A DNA stretch of 8,298 bases from NCBI RefSeq assembly GCF_049651565.1, contig NZ_JBASCI010000089.1, positions 1-8,298 on the forward strand, given 5' to 3'. Positions 1 through 5,496 of the stretch are shown piece by piece; the first letter of the stretch is position 1; each line of letters starts with the position of its first letter. The DNA comes from Brooklawnia sp049651565. Its GTDB lineage: Bacteria; Actinomycetota; Actinomycetes; Propionibacteriales; Propionibacteriaceae. The notes beneath the pieces are model-generated. The model was not told where the DNA came from. It saw nothing but the letters and a program-made list of their open reading frames with translations, and ran no database searches. A program made the position numbers and the translations under genes.

Positions 1-75
1 GCCCCCCCCGGCCCCGCCGGCCCAGTGGACGCCGCCACCGCCCGGAGCCGCCGGGGGTCCGCTGCTGGCGCCTAG
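1..75 (+). CDS. Possible C-terminal end of an unidentified plus-strand gene (partial)
   Basis: Frame 1 is open from the window edge to a TAG at 73-75 and reads as 24 residues rich in Ala, Pro, Gly and Arg, ending in GSAAGA. Third codon positions are almost all G or C, as expected of coding DNA here, but in such GC-rich DNA that is weak proof. The supporting point is the arrangement: its stop would share the palindrome CTAG (72-75) with the stop of the minus-strand gene, a tail-to-tail layout also seen at the two other convergent junctions of this window. No domain is visible. It could instead be spacer DNA downstream of the minus-strand gene. Confidence 0.35.
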   Translation, partial: APPGPAGPVDAATARSRRGSAAGA

Positions 76-620
76 GCCGTGGCAGGAGCAGCCGAGGTCC
101 AGTAGCTGAAGACCCCCGTCCGGTGCAGCGAGGCGAGGTAGCCGACCTCGTCGGCCGGGTCGATCCAGACCACGTTGCCACCGACCCGCGGGTACCTGGT
201 GTGCGGGGCGTAGTTCGTGGTCACCAGCACCAGCGGCAGCTGCGGCAACCAGTCGGCGGCGCGACCCGGGGCGTCCGGCAGCTCCAAACCGAGCGACACC
301 GACTTGTCGGTGGTCAGGATGTCGGCCAGGGCCGCCTGCCCGGGATCGGACTGGTCGAACTCGCCCTGGGCGATCGCCTGCTCCAGCTGCAGCCGCTGCA
401 CCAGCCCGGCCACCTGCTGGGCGTGCCGGATCCTCGTCCGGCGTCGGGCCTGGGCGTCCAGCTCCTGGTAGCCGGGCAACAGCTCCGACAGCACCTCGGC
501 GGCAGTGTCGGCGTAAACCGTGCTGCCGTCGTGCAGCACCATCACGTGGTTCCACTCCCCGCCATCCGGGTGCTGTGGGTGGTGGCCATGGCAGGTCTCG
601 TGGTAGTCGCGCTGCTTCAC
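72..620 (-). CDS. Hypothetical protein, 182 aa, His/Cys-rich N-terminus
   Basis: I do not recognise the family. With a GTG start at 620 it has 182 residues. The first 25 residues are rich in potential metal ligands (H7, C10, H11, H13, H14, H17, H25), followed by a short segment around VMVLHDGSTVYADT (26-39). A charged, probably helical middle and a C-terminal part containing GGNVVWIDPADE and ending WTSAAPATA complete it. There is no signal peptide or membrane segment, so it is probably cytoplasmic. The frame stays open up to an ATG at 695 and beyond, but G/C bias at third positions weakens upstream of 620. A TACGCT hexamer lies 6 nt before the GTG, suggesting a leaderless mRNA. An alternative start is GTG 545 or ATG 542, preceded by GGGGAG (555-560); it would remove the His-rich part. 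The gene is divergent from ppgK. Confidence 0.7.
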   Translation of the reverse strand: MKQRDYHETCHGHHPQHPDGGEWNHVMVLHDGSTVYADTAAEVLSELLPGYQELDAQARRRTRIRHAQQVAGLVQRLQLEQAIAQGEFDQSDPGQAALADILTTDKSVSLGLELPDAPGRAADWLPQLPLVLVTTNYAPHTRYPRVGGNVVWIDPADEVGYLASLHRTGVFSYWTSAAPATA

Positions 621-632
621 CCAGCCAGCGTA
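621..632 (-). promoter_or_regulatory. Candidate -10 element for the hypothetical gene, leaderless type
   Basis: On the minus strand TACGCT occupies 632-627 and matches the actinobacterial -10 pattern TANNNT. It is followed by 6 nt and then the GTG at 620, so transcription would begin at or very near the start codon. No -35 like TTGACA is visible. The hexamer lies in the left arm of the 12-bp inverted repeat of this intergenic region. Confidence 0.45.
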
Positions 633-684
633 GCCACCGGCCGTACCGGCCCGGCCTGGGCCCCGGTGGTGCCCGGTGGCTACG
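629..684. repeat. Perfect 12-bp inverted repeat in a divergent promoter region
   Basis: CGTAGCCACCGG at 629-640 is the exact reverse complement of CCGGTGGCTACG at 673-684, with 32 bp between the arms. Each arm contributes most of one of the two opposite-facing -10 hexamers (TACGCT on minus, TACGAT on plus). A further CCCGGTGG at 662-669 repeats the CCCGGTGG at 672-679 at a spacing of exactly 10 bp, one helical turn. Together this looks like a multi-site operator (CCGGTGG in three copies, one inverted) that could control both genes. The repeat is seen directly; its regulatory role is inferred. Confidence 0.6.
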
Positions 685-693
685 ATGTCAGCC
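681..693 (+). promoter_or_regulatory. Candidate -10 element for ppgK, leaderless type
   Basis: TACGAT at 681-686 is a good TANNNT hexamer, and 7 nt later comes the ATG at 694. This is the geometry of a leaderless transcript whose first base is the A of the start codon. No Shine-Dalgarno sequence stands at the usual distance from 694, and no clear -35 is present. It decides the start of ppgK in favour of 694 over GTG 676 or ATG 685, although GGTGG at 675-679 could serve as a weak ribosome site for 685. Confidence 0.5.
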
Positions 694-1587
694 ATGAGCG
701 TGGCTGACCGTCCTGTCCTTGGCATCGATATCGGCGGGTCCGGCATAAAGGGGGCACCGGTCGACCTGACCACCGGCACGCTGGTGGCCGAGCGGCTGCG
801 CATCCCTACCCCGCGCAAGTCGACCCCGCAGGCCTGCGCCGACATCGTCGCCAGGATCGTCGAGCGGTTCGCCGACCAGATCGGCGACCAGCCGATCGGC
901 ATCACCGTCCCGGCCCCGGTGGTGCACGGTGTGGTGCCGATGATGGCCAACCTCGACCCGTCCTGGGTCGGCTGCAACGTCGACGAACTGTTCAGCCAGC
1001 GGCTGGGCCGGCAGGCGATGCTGGTCAACGACGCCGACGCCGCGGGCCTGGCCGAGGTGCGCTACGGCGCCGCCAAGGACAACTTCGGGCTGGTCATCGT
1101 CACCACACTGGGCACCGGCATCGGTTCGGCCGTCATCCACGAGGGCCGACTGGTGCCCAACTCCGAACTGGGGCACCTCGAGATCGGCGGTCTCGACGCC
1201 GAGTCGCAGGCGTCCGCCGCCGCCAAGTCGAAGGCCCGGCTCAGCTACAAGCGCTGGGCCCGCCGGCTGCAGGTGTACTACTCGACCGTCGAGATGCTGT
1301 TGTGGCCCGACCTGTTCGTGGTCGGTGGCGGGGTCTCCAAGAGGCATGAACAGTTCCTGCCGCTGCTGCAGCTGAACACCCCGATCGTGCCGGCCAAGCT
1401 GTTCAACGAGGCCGGCATCGTGGGTGCCGCCACGGTTGCGATGAGCCTGCCGGTCAATGTGCCGACCAGCCAACCCGGCCGGCAGCCTGTCGACATCCGG
1501 CTGTGGGACGACCCCCCCGCGCCTGCGGCGTCCGAACCGGAGCGCAAGAAGCGTGGCGGGCGGCGGAGCCGCAAGCAGAGCGCCTGA
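694..1587 (+). CDS. ppgK: Polyphosphate glucokinase (polyphosphate-glucose phosphotransferase), ROK family
   Basis: A cytoplasmic enzyme that makes glucose 6-phosphate from glucose using polyphosphate, often also ATP. The 297 residues hold the ROK/ASKHA landmarks: phosphate-binding GIDIGGSGIKG (10-20), VNDADAAGLAE (111-121) with the presumed catalytic base D113, phosphate loop TTLGTGIGSA (137-146), ELGHLEIGG (158-166), and the nucleotide-side LFVVGGGVSK (207-216). The Cys cluster that binds zinc in ATP-dependent ROK glucokinases is missing after ELGHLEIGG, which fits the polyphosphate class. The segment TVPAPVVHGV (71-80) has Pro-Ala-Pro where relatives, from memory, usually read PG. About 35 residues beyond the usual end (264-297) form a Pro/Ala linker and a basic tail with eight Lys/Arg in residues 284-294; family members are often near 265 residues. 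The start is chosen from the leaderless promoter geometry. Its stop directly abuts that of argS on the other strand. Confidence 0.92.
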   Translation: MSVADRPVLGIDIGGSGIKGAPVDLTTGTLVAERLRIPTPRKSTPQACADIVARIVERFADQIGDQPIGITVPAPVVHGVVPMMANLDPSWVGCNVDELFSQRLGRQAMLVNDADAAGLAEVRYGAAKDNFGLVIVTTLGTGIGSAVIHEGRLVPNSELGHLEIGGLDAESQASAAAKSKARLSYKRWARRLQVYYSTVEMLLWPDLFVVGGGVSKRHEQFLPLLQLNTPIVPAKLFNEAGIVGAATVAMSLPVNVPTSQPGRQPVDIRLWDDPPAPAASEPERKKRGGRRSRKQSA

Positions 1588-1590
1588 TCA
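1585..1590. other. Abutting convergent stop codons of ppgK and argS
   Basis: The palindrome TGATCA holds the TGA of ppgK (plus strand, 1585-1587) and the TGA of argS (minus strand, 1590-1588) back to back, with zero bases between the genes. There is no space for an intergenic terminator, so transcripts must end inside the opposing gene or overlap as antisense RNA. Confidence 0.9.
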
Positions 1591-3231
1591 CATCCGATCT
1601 GGCGCAACGATGCCCAGCAGGTCGAGGCCGGCGGCCAGCACCTGCCGGGTGGCCGCCACCAGCGCCAGCCGGGACGCCCGCACCTCACCCTCGCTCTTCA
1701 GCACCGGGCACTGCTCATAGAACGTCGAGAACAGGGTGGCCAGCTCGAACAGGTAGGTGCACAGCTTGTGCGGGGTCAGGTCGTCGGCGACCACGTGCAC
1801 GGTCTCGCCGAACCTGGTCAGCCACAACGCCAGCTGCTGCTCGGCCGGCTCGGCCAGCACGGTGATGCCCTGGTAATCGTGGCCGCGCGCCGCCGCCTCG
1901 CGCAGTATGCCGGCGCAGCGGGAGTGCGCGTACTGCAGGTAGGGGCCGGTGTCGCCGGTGGTCTGGGTCATCCGCTCGGCGTCGAAGACGTAGTCCTTCT
2001 GCAAACTGTTGGACAGGTCGGCGTACTTGATCGCGGCCAGCGCGATCTCGGGGGCGGCGTGCTCCTCGGCGGCGTCCAGCAGTGAGTCGAGGGTGACGGT
2101 GCCGCCCTCGCGGGTCTTGATCGGGGTGCCATCGGGGCCGAGCACCATGCCGAAGCCGGCGTGTTCGGCGACCACGCCGTCGGGCAGGTAGCCGGCCATC
2201 CGGGCTACCTCGAACGCCAACTCGAAGTGGCGGCGCTGGCGGGCGTCGGTGACGTAGATCAGCCGCCGCGCCTCCAGCTCGTCCACCCGGTAACGGATCG
2301 CGGCGATGTCGGTGACGTCGTAGCCGTAGCCGCCGGCGGAGTTGCGGATGATGGCCGGCGCGTCGAAGCCCTCGGCGAACACCACCAAGGCTCCGTCGTC
2401 CACCCGGGCGATCCCGCGCTCCTCCAGGTCGGCAGCGATTGCGTCCAGCATGGCGTTGTAACTCGACTCACCGGCCACGTCGGCGTCGGTCAGCAGGACG
2501 TTCATCCGAGCGTAGGTGCGGTTGAACCCGGCCAGCGAGATCTCGATCAGCCGCCGCCAGGCCTGGCGCGTGGCGGGGTCGCCGGACTGCAGCTTGACCA
2601 CCCGTTCGCGGGCGCGTTCGGCGAACGACTCATCGGCCTCCAGGTGCGCATTCGCCCGGCGGTACAGTTCCTCCGCGCCGGCCAGGTCGAGGGACGCCAG
2701 GTCAAGACCCTCATCCAGCACCTGCTCGATCAGCATGCCGAATTGCCGCCCCCAGTCGCCGACGTGGTTCTGGGCGATGACGTCGTGGCCGACGGCGGAC
2801 AGCACCCGGTTGAAGCAGTCGCCGATGATGGTGGAGCGCAGGTGGCCGACGTGCATCTGCTTGGCGACGTTGGGCGAGGAGTAGTCGATCACCACCCGCT
2901 GCGGTTCGGCCACCCGACGGATGCCCGCCTGGGGGTCGGCCAGCTGCGCGGTGACCGTGTCGCCCAGCACGTCGGAGCGGATCCGCAGGTTGATGAACCC
3001 GGGCCCGGCAACCTCGGGCGGTTCGCAGAGGTCAGCCAGGTCGAGCTGGCCGACGATACGCTCGGCGACTTCGCGCGGCTTGGCGCCCTCCTGCTTCGCA
3101 AGGCGCAGCGCCACGTTGGTCTGGAAGTGACCGAACTGCGGTTTGGTGGCCGGACGCAGCTCGGGATCAATCCCGGCCACGGCCTCGATACGCTGCGACA
3201 ACTGGGAGGGCAAAGAAGACATGTGGGTCAT
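1588..3231 (-). CDS. argS: Arginyl-tRNA synthetase, E. coli type
   Basis: Attaches arginine to tRNA-Arg in the cytoplasm; a class I synthetase. The 547 residues are close to the family's usual length. In order: N-terminal tRNA-contacting domain (about 8-85), catalytic Rossmann domain opening with VVIDYSSPNVAKQMHVGH (113-130), where HVGH (127-130) is the HIGH motif, and NHVGDWGRQFGML (155-167). The second signature is the degenerate form found in E. coli-type ArgS, here IKTREGG (371-377) after GFGMVLGPDG, in place of KMSKS. The DALR anticodon-binding domain runs from about 430 to the typical ending LLGIVAPDRM. The start is uncertain: ATG 3231 and ATG 3222 (544 aa) are both in frame, neither has a Shine-Dalgarno sequence, and CACAAT lies 7 nt before 3222 as a weak possible -10. 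The frame stays open to 3318 but that extension overlaps the divergent promoter region. Likely a single gene, divergent from the aldo/keto reductase. Confidence 0.97.
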   Translation of the reverse strand: MTHMSSLPSQLSQRIEAVAGIDPELRPATKPQFGHFQTNVALRLAKQEGAKPREVAERIVGQLDLADLCEPPEVAGPGFINLRIRSDVLGDTVTAQLADPQAGIRRVAEPQRVVIDYSSPNVAKQMHVGHLRSTIIGDCFNRVLSAVGHDVIAQNHVGDWGRQFGMLIEQVLDEGLDLASLDLAGAEELYRRANAHLEADESFAERARERVVKLQSGDPATRQAWRRLIEISLAGFNRTYARMNVLLTDADVAGESSYNAMLDAIAADLEERGIARVDDGALVVFAEGFDAPAIIRNSAGGYGYDVTDIAAIRYRVDELEARRLIYVTDARQRRHFELAFEVARMAGYLPDGVVAEHAGFGMVLGPDGTPIKTREGGTVTLDSLLDAAEEHAAPEIALAAIKYADLSNSLQKDYVFDAERMTQTTGDTGPYLQYAHSRCAGILREAAARGHDYQGITVLAEPAEQQLALWLTRFGETVHVVADDLTPHKLCTYLFELATLFSTFYEQCPVLKSEGEVRASRLALVAATRQVLAAGLDLLGIVAPDRM

Positions 3232-3267
3232 TGTGTCACGGCGCCAAGGCGGCCTCGAACACCCAAG

Positions 3268-3279
3268 TACGGTGGGGGG
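3268..3279 (+). promoter_or_regulatory. Candidate -10 element for the aldo/keto reductase gene
   Basis: TACGGT at 3268-3273 is a TANNNT hexamer followed by six G residues and an ATG at 3280. Transcription would start near 3280. That makes ATG 3280 a leaderless start, or leaves a leader of about 21 nt for the GTG at 3301, which has its own ribosome site. No -35 consensus is visible in the 36 bp towards argS. Confidence 0.4.
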
Positions 3280-3288
3280 ATGGCTGCG

Positions 3289-3294
3289 AAAGGA
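3289..3294 (+). promoter_or_regulatory. Ribosome binding site deciding the GTG 3301 start
   Basis: AAAGGA ends 6 nt before the GTG at 3301 and is the clearest Shine-Dalgarno sequence at any start in this window. It supports GTG 3301 over the in-frame ATG 3280. The codons between the two (GCT, GCG, AAA, GGA, CGT) also lack the G/C third-position bias of the real coding sequence. Confidence 0.55.
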
Positions 3295-3300
3295 CGTGAC

Positions 3301-4098
3301 GTGACCCAGATCCCGCAAGTTCGGCTATCCGACGGCCACCAGATGCCCCAGCTGGGTTTCGGCACCTGGGACCTGAACGGCGAGGTGGCCCAGCGCGCGG
3401 TCACCCGCGCGTTGGAGGTCGGCTACCGGCACCTCGACATGGCGACGCTGTACCGCAACGAGGCCTGGATCGGACGGGCGCTGGCGGCGTCCGGCATCGC
3501 CCGCAACGAGCTCTTCCTGACCGGCAAGGTGCACCCGGACGATTTGGCCCCCGCCGCCGCCCGGCGGGCGCTGGAGACCACGCTAACCGACCTGGGCGTC
3601 GACCACCTCGACCTCTACCTGATCCACTCCCCCGGCGTCCGCAGGTACGGCAACGCCTACATCACCTGCTGGGACGCCCTGCAGGAGTTCCGCGACGAGG
3701 GCCTGACCACCTCGATCGGCGTCAGCAACTTCACCGCCGACCACATCGCGGCGCTGCACGGGATGGCACCGGTGGTGAACCAGGTCGAACTGCACCCCAC
3801 CTACAGCCAGCCCGAGCTGCGCGCCCAGATGGCCGACCGCGAGATCGCCGTCGTCTCCTACAGCCCGCTTGGCCAGGCGTCCGACCTGACCGACCAGGTG
3901 GTGCAGCAGATCGCCGAGACGGCCGGACGCACACCCGCCCAGGTGGTGCTGCGCTGGCACCTGCAGCACGGCCTGACACCGATCCCGAAGTCGTCGCACC
4001 CCCAGCGCATCGCCGACAACCTCGACGTCTTCGACTTCGAGCTGAGCCGCGAACAGATGGGGCTGATCGACTCGCTCAACCGTCCCGACGTCGACTGA
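3301..4098 (+). CDS. Aldo/keto reductase (2,5-diketo-D-gluconate reductase-like)
   Basis: An NADPH-dependent reductase of the (alpha/beta)8-barrel aldo/keto reductase superfamily, reducing aldehydes or ketones to alcohols; the natural substrate cannot be told from sequence. The 265 residues hold the full catalytic tetrad: D46 in GYRHLDMATLY, Y51, K76 in FLTGKVHPDD and H109 in LDLYLIHSPG. Further family marks are GVSNF (140-144), VVNQVELHPTY (158-168) and VSYSPLGQ (185-192). The C-terminal cofactor motif IPKSSHPQRIADN (228-240) has K230, S231 and R236, which usually contact the 2'-phosphate of NADPH. The length is normal for the short bacterial members close to 2,5-diketogluconate reductase. 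Start GTG 3301 follows a good ribosome site; ATG 3280 (272 aa) is the alternative. Divergent from argS, and only 6 bp tail to tail from ugd, so probably monocistronic. Confidence 0.93.
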   Translation: MTQIPQVRLSDGHQMPQLGFGTWDLNGEVAQRAVTRALEVGYRHLDMATLYRNEAWIGRALAASGIARNELFLTGKVHPDDLAPAAARRALETTLTDLGVDHLDLYLIHSPGVRRYGNAYITCWDALQEFRDEGLTTSIGVSNFTADHIAALHGMAPVVNQVELHPTYSQPELRAQMADREIAVVSYSPLGQASDLTDQVVQQIAETAGRTPAQVVLRWHLQHGLTPIPKSSHPQRIADNLDVFDFELSREQMGLIDSLNRPDVD

Positions 4099-4107
4099 GC
4101 GGGCTCA
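4096..4107. other. Convergent junction of the aldo/keto reductase gene and ugd, 6-bp gap
   Basis: The TGA of the aldo/keto reductase gene (4096-4098) and the TGA of ugd (minus strand, 4107-4105) are separated by only GCGGGC. No hairpin with a T tract exists here, so any terminator must lie within the opposing coding sequence or depend on Rho. Confidence 0.85.
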
Positions 4108-5460
4108 CAGGCTGACCGGGGTCGCCGTCCGGTTGGCGTGCCGCCCCATCCCGCGGTAGTTCCAGCCGGCCTCGATCCAGCGGGCCGGCTCGAGCACGTT
4201 GCGGCCGTCGATGATGTTCGGGGTGCGCACCAGGTTGCGCAGCTCGACCGGGTCGAGCTCGCGGTACTCCTGCCACTCGGTCAGCAGCAGGACGACGTCG
4301 ACGTCCTGGACCGCCTCGGCCACGGTGTCGACGACCTGCAGGTTCGGCCGCTTGTGACGCAGCGCGTCCGCGGCGGCCGGGTCGGTGATGACCAGATCGG
4401 CCCCCCGCGACCAGATCTGCTGCGCCACCTGCAGGGCCGGTGAGTCGCGCAGGTCATCGCTGTTGGGTTTGAACGCCGCACCGAGCACGGCGACCTTGTG
4501 CCCGACGAACCGGCCGCCGAGCAGCTTGGACGCCATCTCGACCGCCTTGTCGCGCTGCCGCAGGTTGATCGCGTCCACCTCGCGCAGGAAGGTCAGCGCC
4601 TGGTCGACCCCGAGCTCGCCGGCGCGGGCCATGAACGCCCGGATGTCCTTGGGCAGGCAACCACCGCCGAACCCGACCCCGGCGCGCAGGAACTTGCGGC
4701 CGATCCGGTCGTCGTAACCGATCGCCTCCGCGAGTTGGGTGACGTCACCGCCGGTGGCGTCACACAGCTCGGCCATCGCGTTGATGAAGCTGATCTTGGT
4801 GGCCAGGAAGCTGTTGGCGGCGACCTTTACCAGTTCGGCGGTGGCGTGGTTGGTCAGCAACCGGGGCGTCCGGTCGCCCAGCAGCTCCTGGTAGCACTCG
4901 TCCAGGCAGCGCCGCCCGATCTCGGCCCGTTCGGGATCGTCGGGCAGCCCGTAGACGATGCGGTCGGGGGCCAGGGTGTCCTGCACCGCGAAGCCCTCGC
5001 GCAGGAACTCCGGGTTCCACACCACGACCAGGTCCTTGCCGGACTCATCGCAGATCTGCTGGATCCGCTCGGCGGTGCCCACCGGAACGGTCGACTTGCC
5101 GGCGATCACCGCCGGGCCGGCGCTGGTGCCGACCACTTCGATCAAGGTGTTCACCGCCGACCGCACGTAACTCAGGTCGGCGGCGTTGCGGCCAGCCAAC
5201 TGCGGCGTCCCGACCGCGATGAAGTGGACCTGCGCGTCGGCGATGCAACTGGCATCGGTGGTGAACCGCAGCCGGCCGGCGGCCAGCTGGCTGGTCAGCA
5301 GCTCGGGGAAGTCCGGTTCGTAGAACGGCGGCACTCCCGCGTTCAGGGAAGTGACCTTCGCCTGGTCGACATCGAGCCCGATCACGTCGTGTCCGAGCCT
5401 TGCCATGCAGGCCGCGTGCACCGCGCCGAGGTAGCCGCAACCGATCACTGAGATACGCAC
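4105..5460 (-). CDS. ugd: UDP-glucose 6-dehydrogenase
   Basis: Oxidises UDP-glucose to UDP-glucuronate with two NAD+, supplying uronic acid precursors for capsule, teichuronic-type polymers or other surface glycans; cytoplasmic. The 451 residues match the UDP-glucose/GDP-mannose dehydrogenase family. The N-terminal NAD domain opens with MRISVIGCGYLG and has IAVGTPQ (81-87) and KSTVPVGT (122-129). The central domain holds NPEFLREG (149-156), K212 and N216 in ELVKVAANSFLATK, and the catalytic cysteine C268 with D272 in GFGGGCLPKD. The C-terminal UDP-binding domain has VAVLGAAFKPNSDDLRDSP (323-341) and NIIDGRN (415-421). GTG at 5460 encodes the family's typical N-terminus, so the start is firm. 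It is the third gene in a same-strand row after pgi and the DUF218 gene, 36 bp behind the latter, with a candidate promoter of its own. GDP-mannose dehydrogenase activity is less likely but not excluded. Confidence 0.94.
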   Translation of the reverse strand: MRISVIGCGYLGAVHAACMARLGHDVIGLDVDQAKVTSLNAGVPPFYEPDFPELLTSQLAAGRLRFTTDASCIADAQVHFIAVGTPQLAGRNAADLSYVRSAVNTLIEVVGTSAGPAVIAGKSTVPVGTAERIQQICDESGKDLVVVWNPEFLREGFAVQDTLAPDRIVYGLPDDPERAEIGRRCLDECYQELLGDRTPRLLTNHATAELVKVAANSFLATKISFINAMAELCDATGGDVTQLAEAIGYDDRIGRKFLRAGVGFGGGCLPKDIRAFMARAGELGVDQALTFLREVDAINLRQRDKAVEMASKLLGGRFVGHKVAVLGAAFKPNSDDLRDSPALQVAQQIWSRGADLVITDPAAADALRHKRPNLQVVDTVAEAVQDVDVVLLLTEWQEYRELDPVELRNLVRTPNIIDGRNVLEPARWIEAGWNYRGMGRHANRTATPVSL

Positions 5461-5472
5461 GTGAATACCCTA
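5461..5472 (-). promoter_or_regulatory. Candidate -10 element for ugd (or AGGG ribosome site)
   Basis: On the minus strand TAGGGT (5472-5467) lies 6 nt before the GTG at 5460, the spacing expected of a leaderless promoter. AGGG inside it is also 7 nt from the GTG and could act as a weak Shine-Dalgarno sequence, so the two readings compete. No -35 consensus is visible upstream. Confidence 0.4.
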
Positions 5473-5486
5473 ACCCGCCGCGGGTT
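5472..5486. repeat. 15-bp palindrome between the DUF218 gene and ugd
   Basis: AACCCG (5472-5477) and CGGGTT (5481-5486) are perfect inverted copies around a CCG centre. The sequence touches the first base of the TAGGGT in front of ugd and begins 10 bp beyond the DUF218 stop. It could be an operator over the ugd promoter or a short GC hairpin ending the upstream transcript. No T tract follows, so a classical intrinsic terminator is unlikely. Confidence 0.45.
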
Positions 5487-5496
5487 GGCTGGCGGT

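Noticed and set aside
1..9. Run of eight C residues at the left edge as a phase-variation tract
   Set aside because: It lies at the window edge in a possible Pro-rich coding tail, and C-rich runs are common in DNA of this composition. There is no on/off reading frame to evaluate.
371..376. Suspicion that argS is defective because it lacks a KMSKS motif
   Set aside because: A degenerate KMSKS region of the form KT(R)xGG is normal in E. coli-type ArgS. The plain numbers here are residue positions, and the HVGH and DALR regions are intact.
621..1028. N-terminal extension of the 182-residue hypothetical protein into ppgK
   Set aside because: It would overlap the start of ppgK and cross both candidate promoters, and G/C third-position bias fades upstream of 620.
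688..1473. Minus-strand open frame of 261 codons antisense to ppgK
   Set aside because: ppgK motifs are clear on the plus strand. The antisense translation is low-complexity His/Gly/Val/Asp sequence without family features.
2161..3300. Long upstream extension of the aldo/keto reductase frame (645 codons in all)
   Set aside because: The part before 3280 lies antisense to argS and has no recognisable domain. The reductase fold starts at VTQIPQVRL with the expected family length.
4498..5451. Plus-strand open frame of 317 codons antisense to ugd
   Set aside because: ugd carries the complete catalytic set on the minus strand. The opposing frame has shadow composition and no motif.
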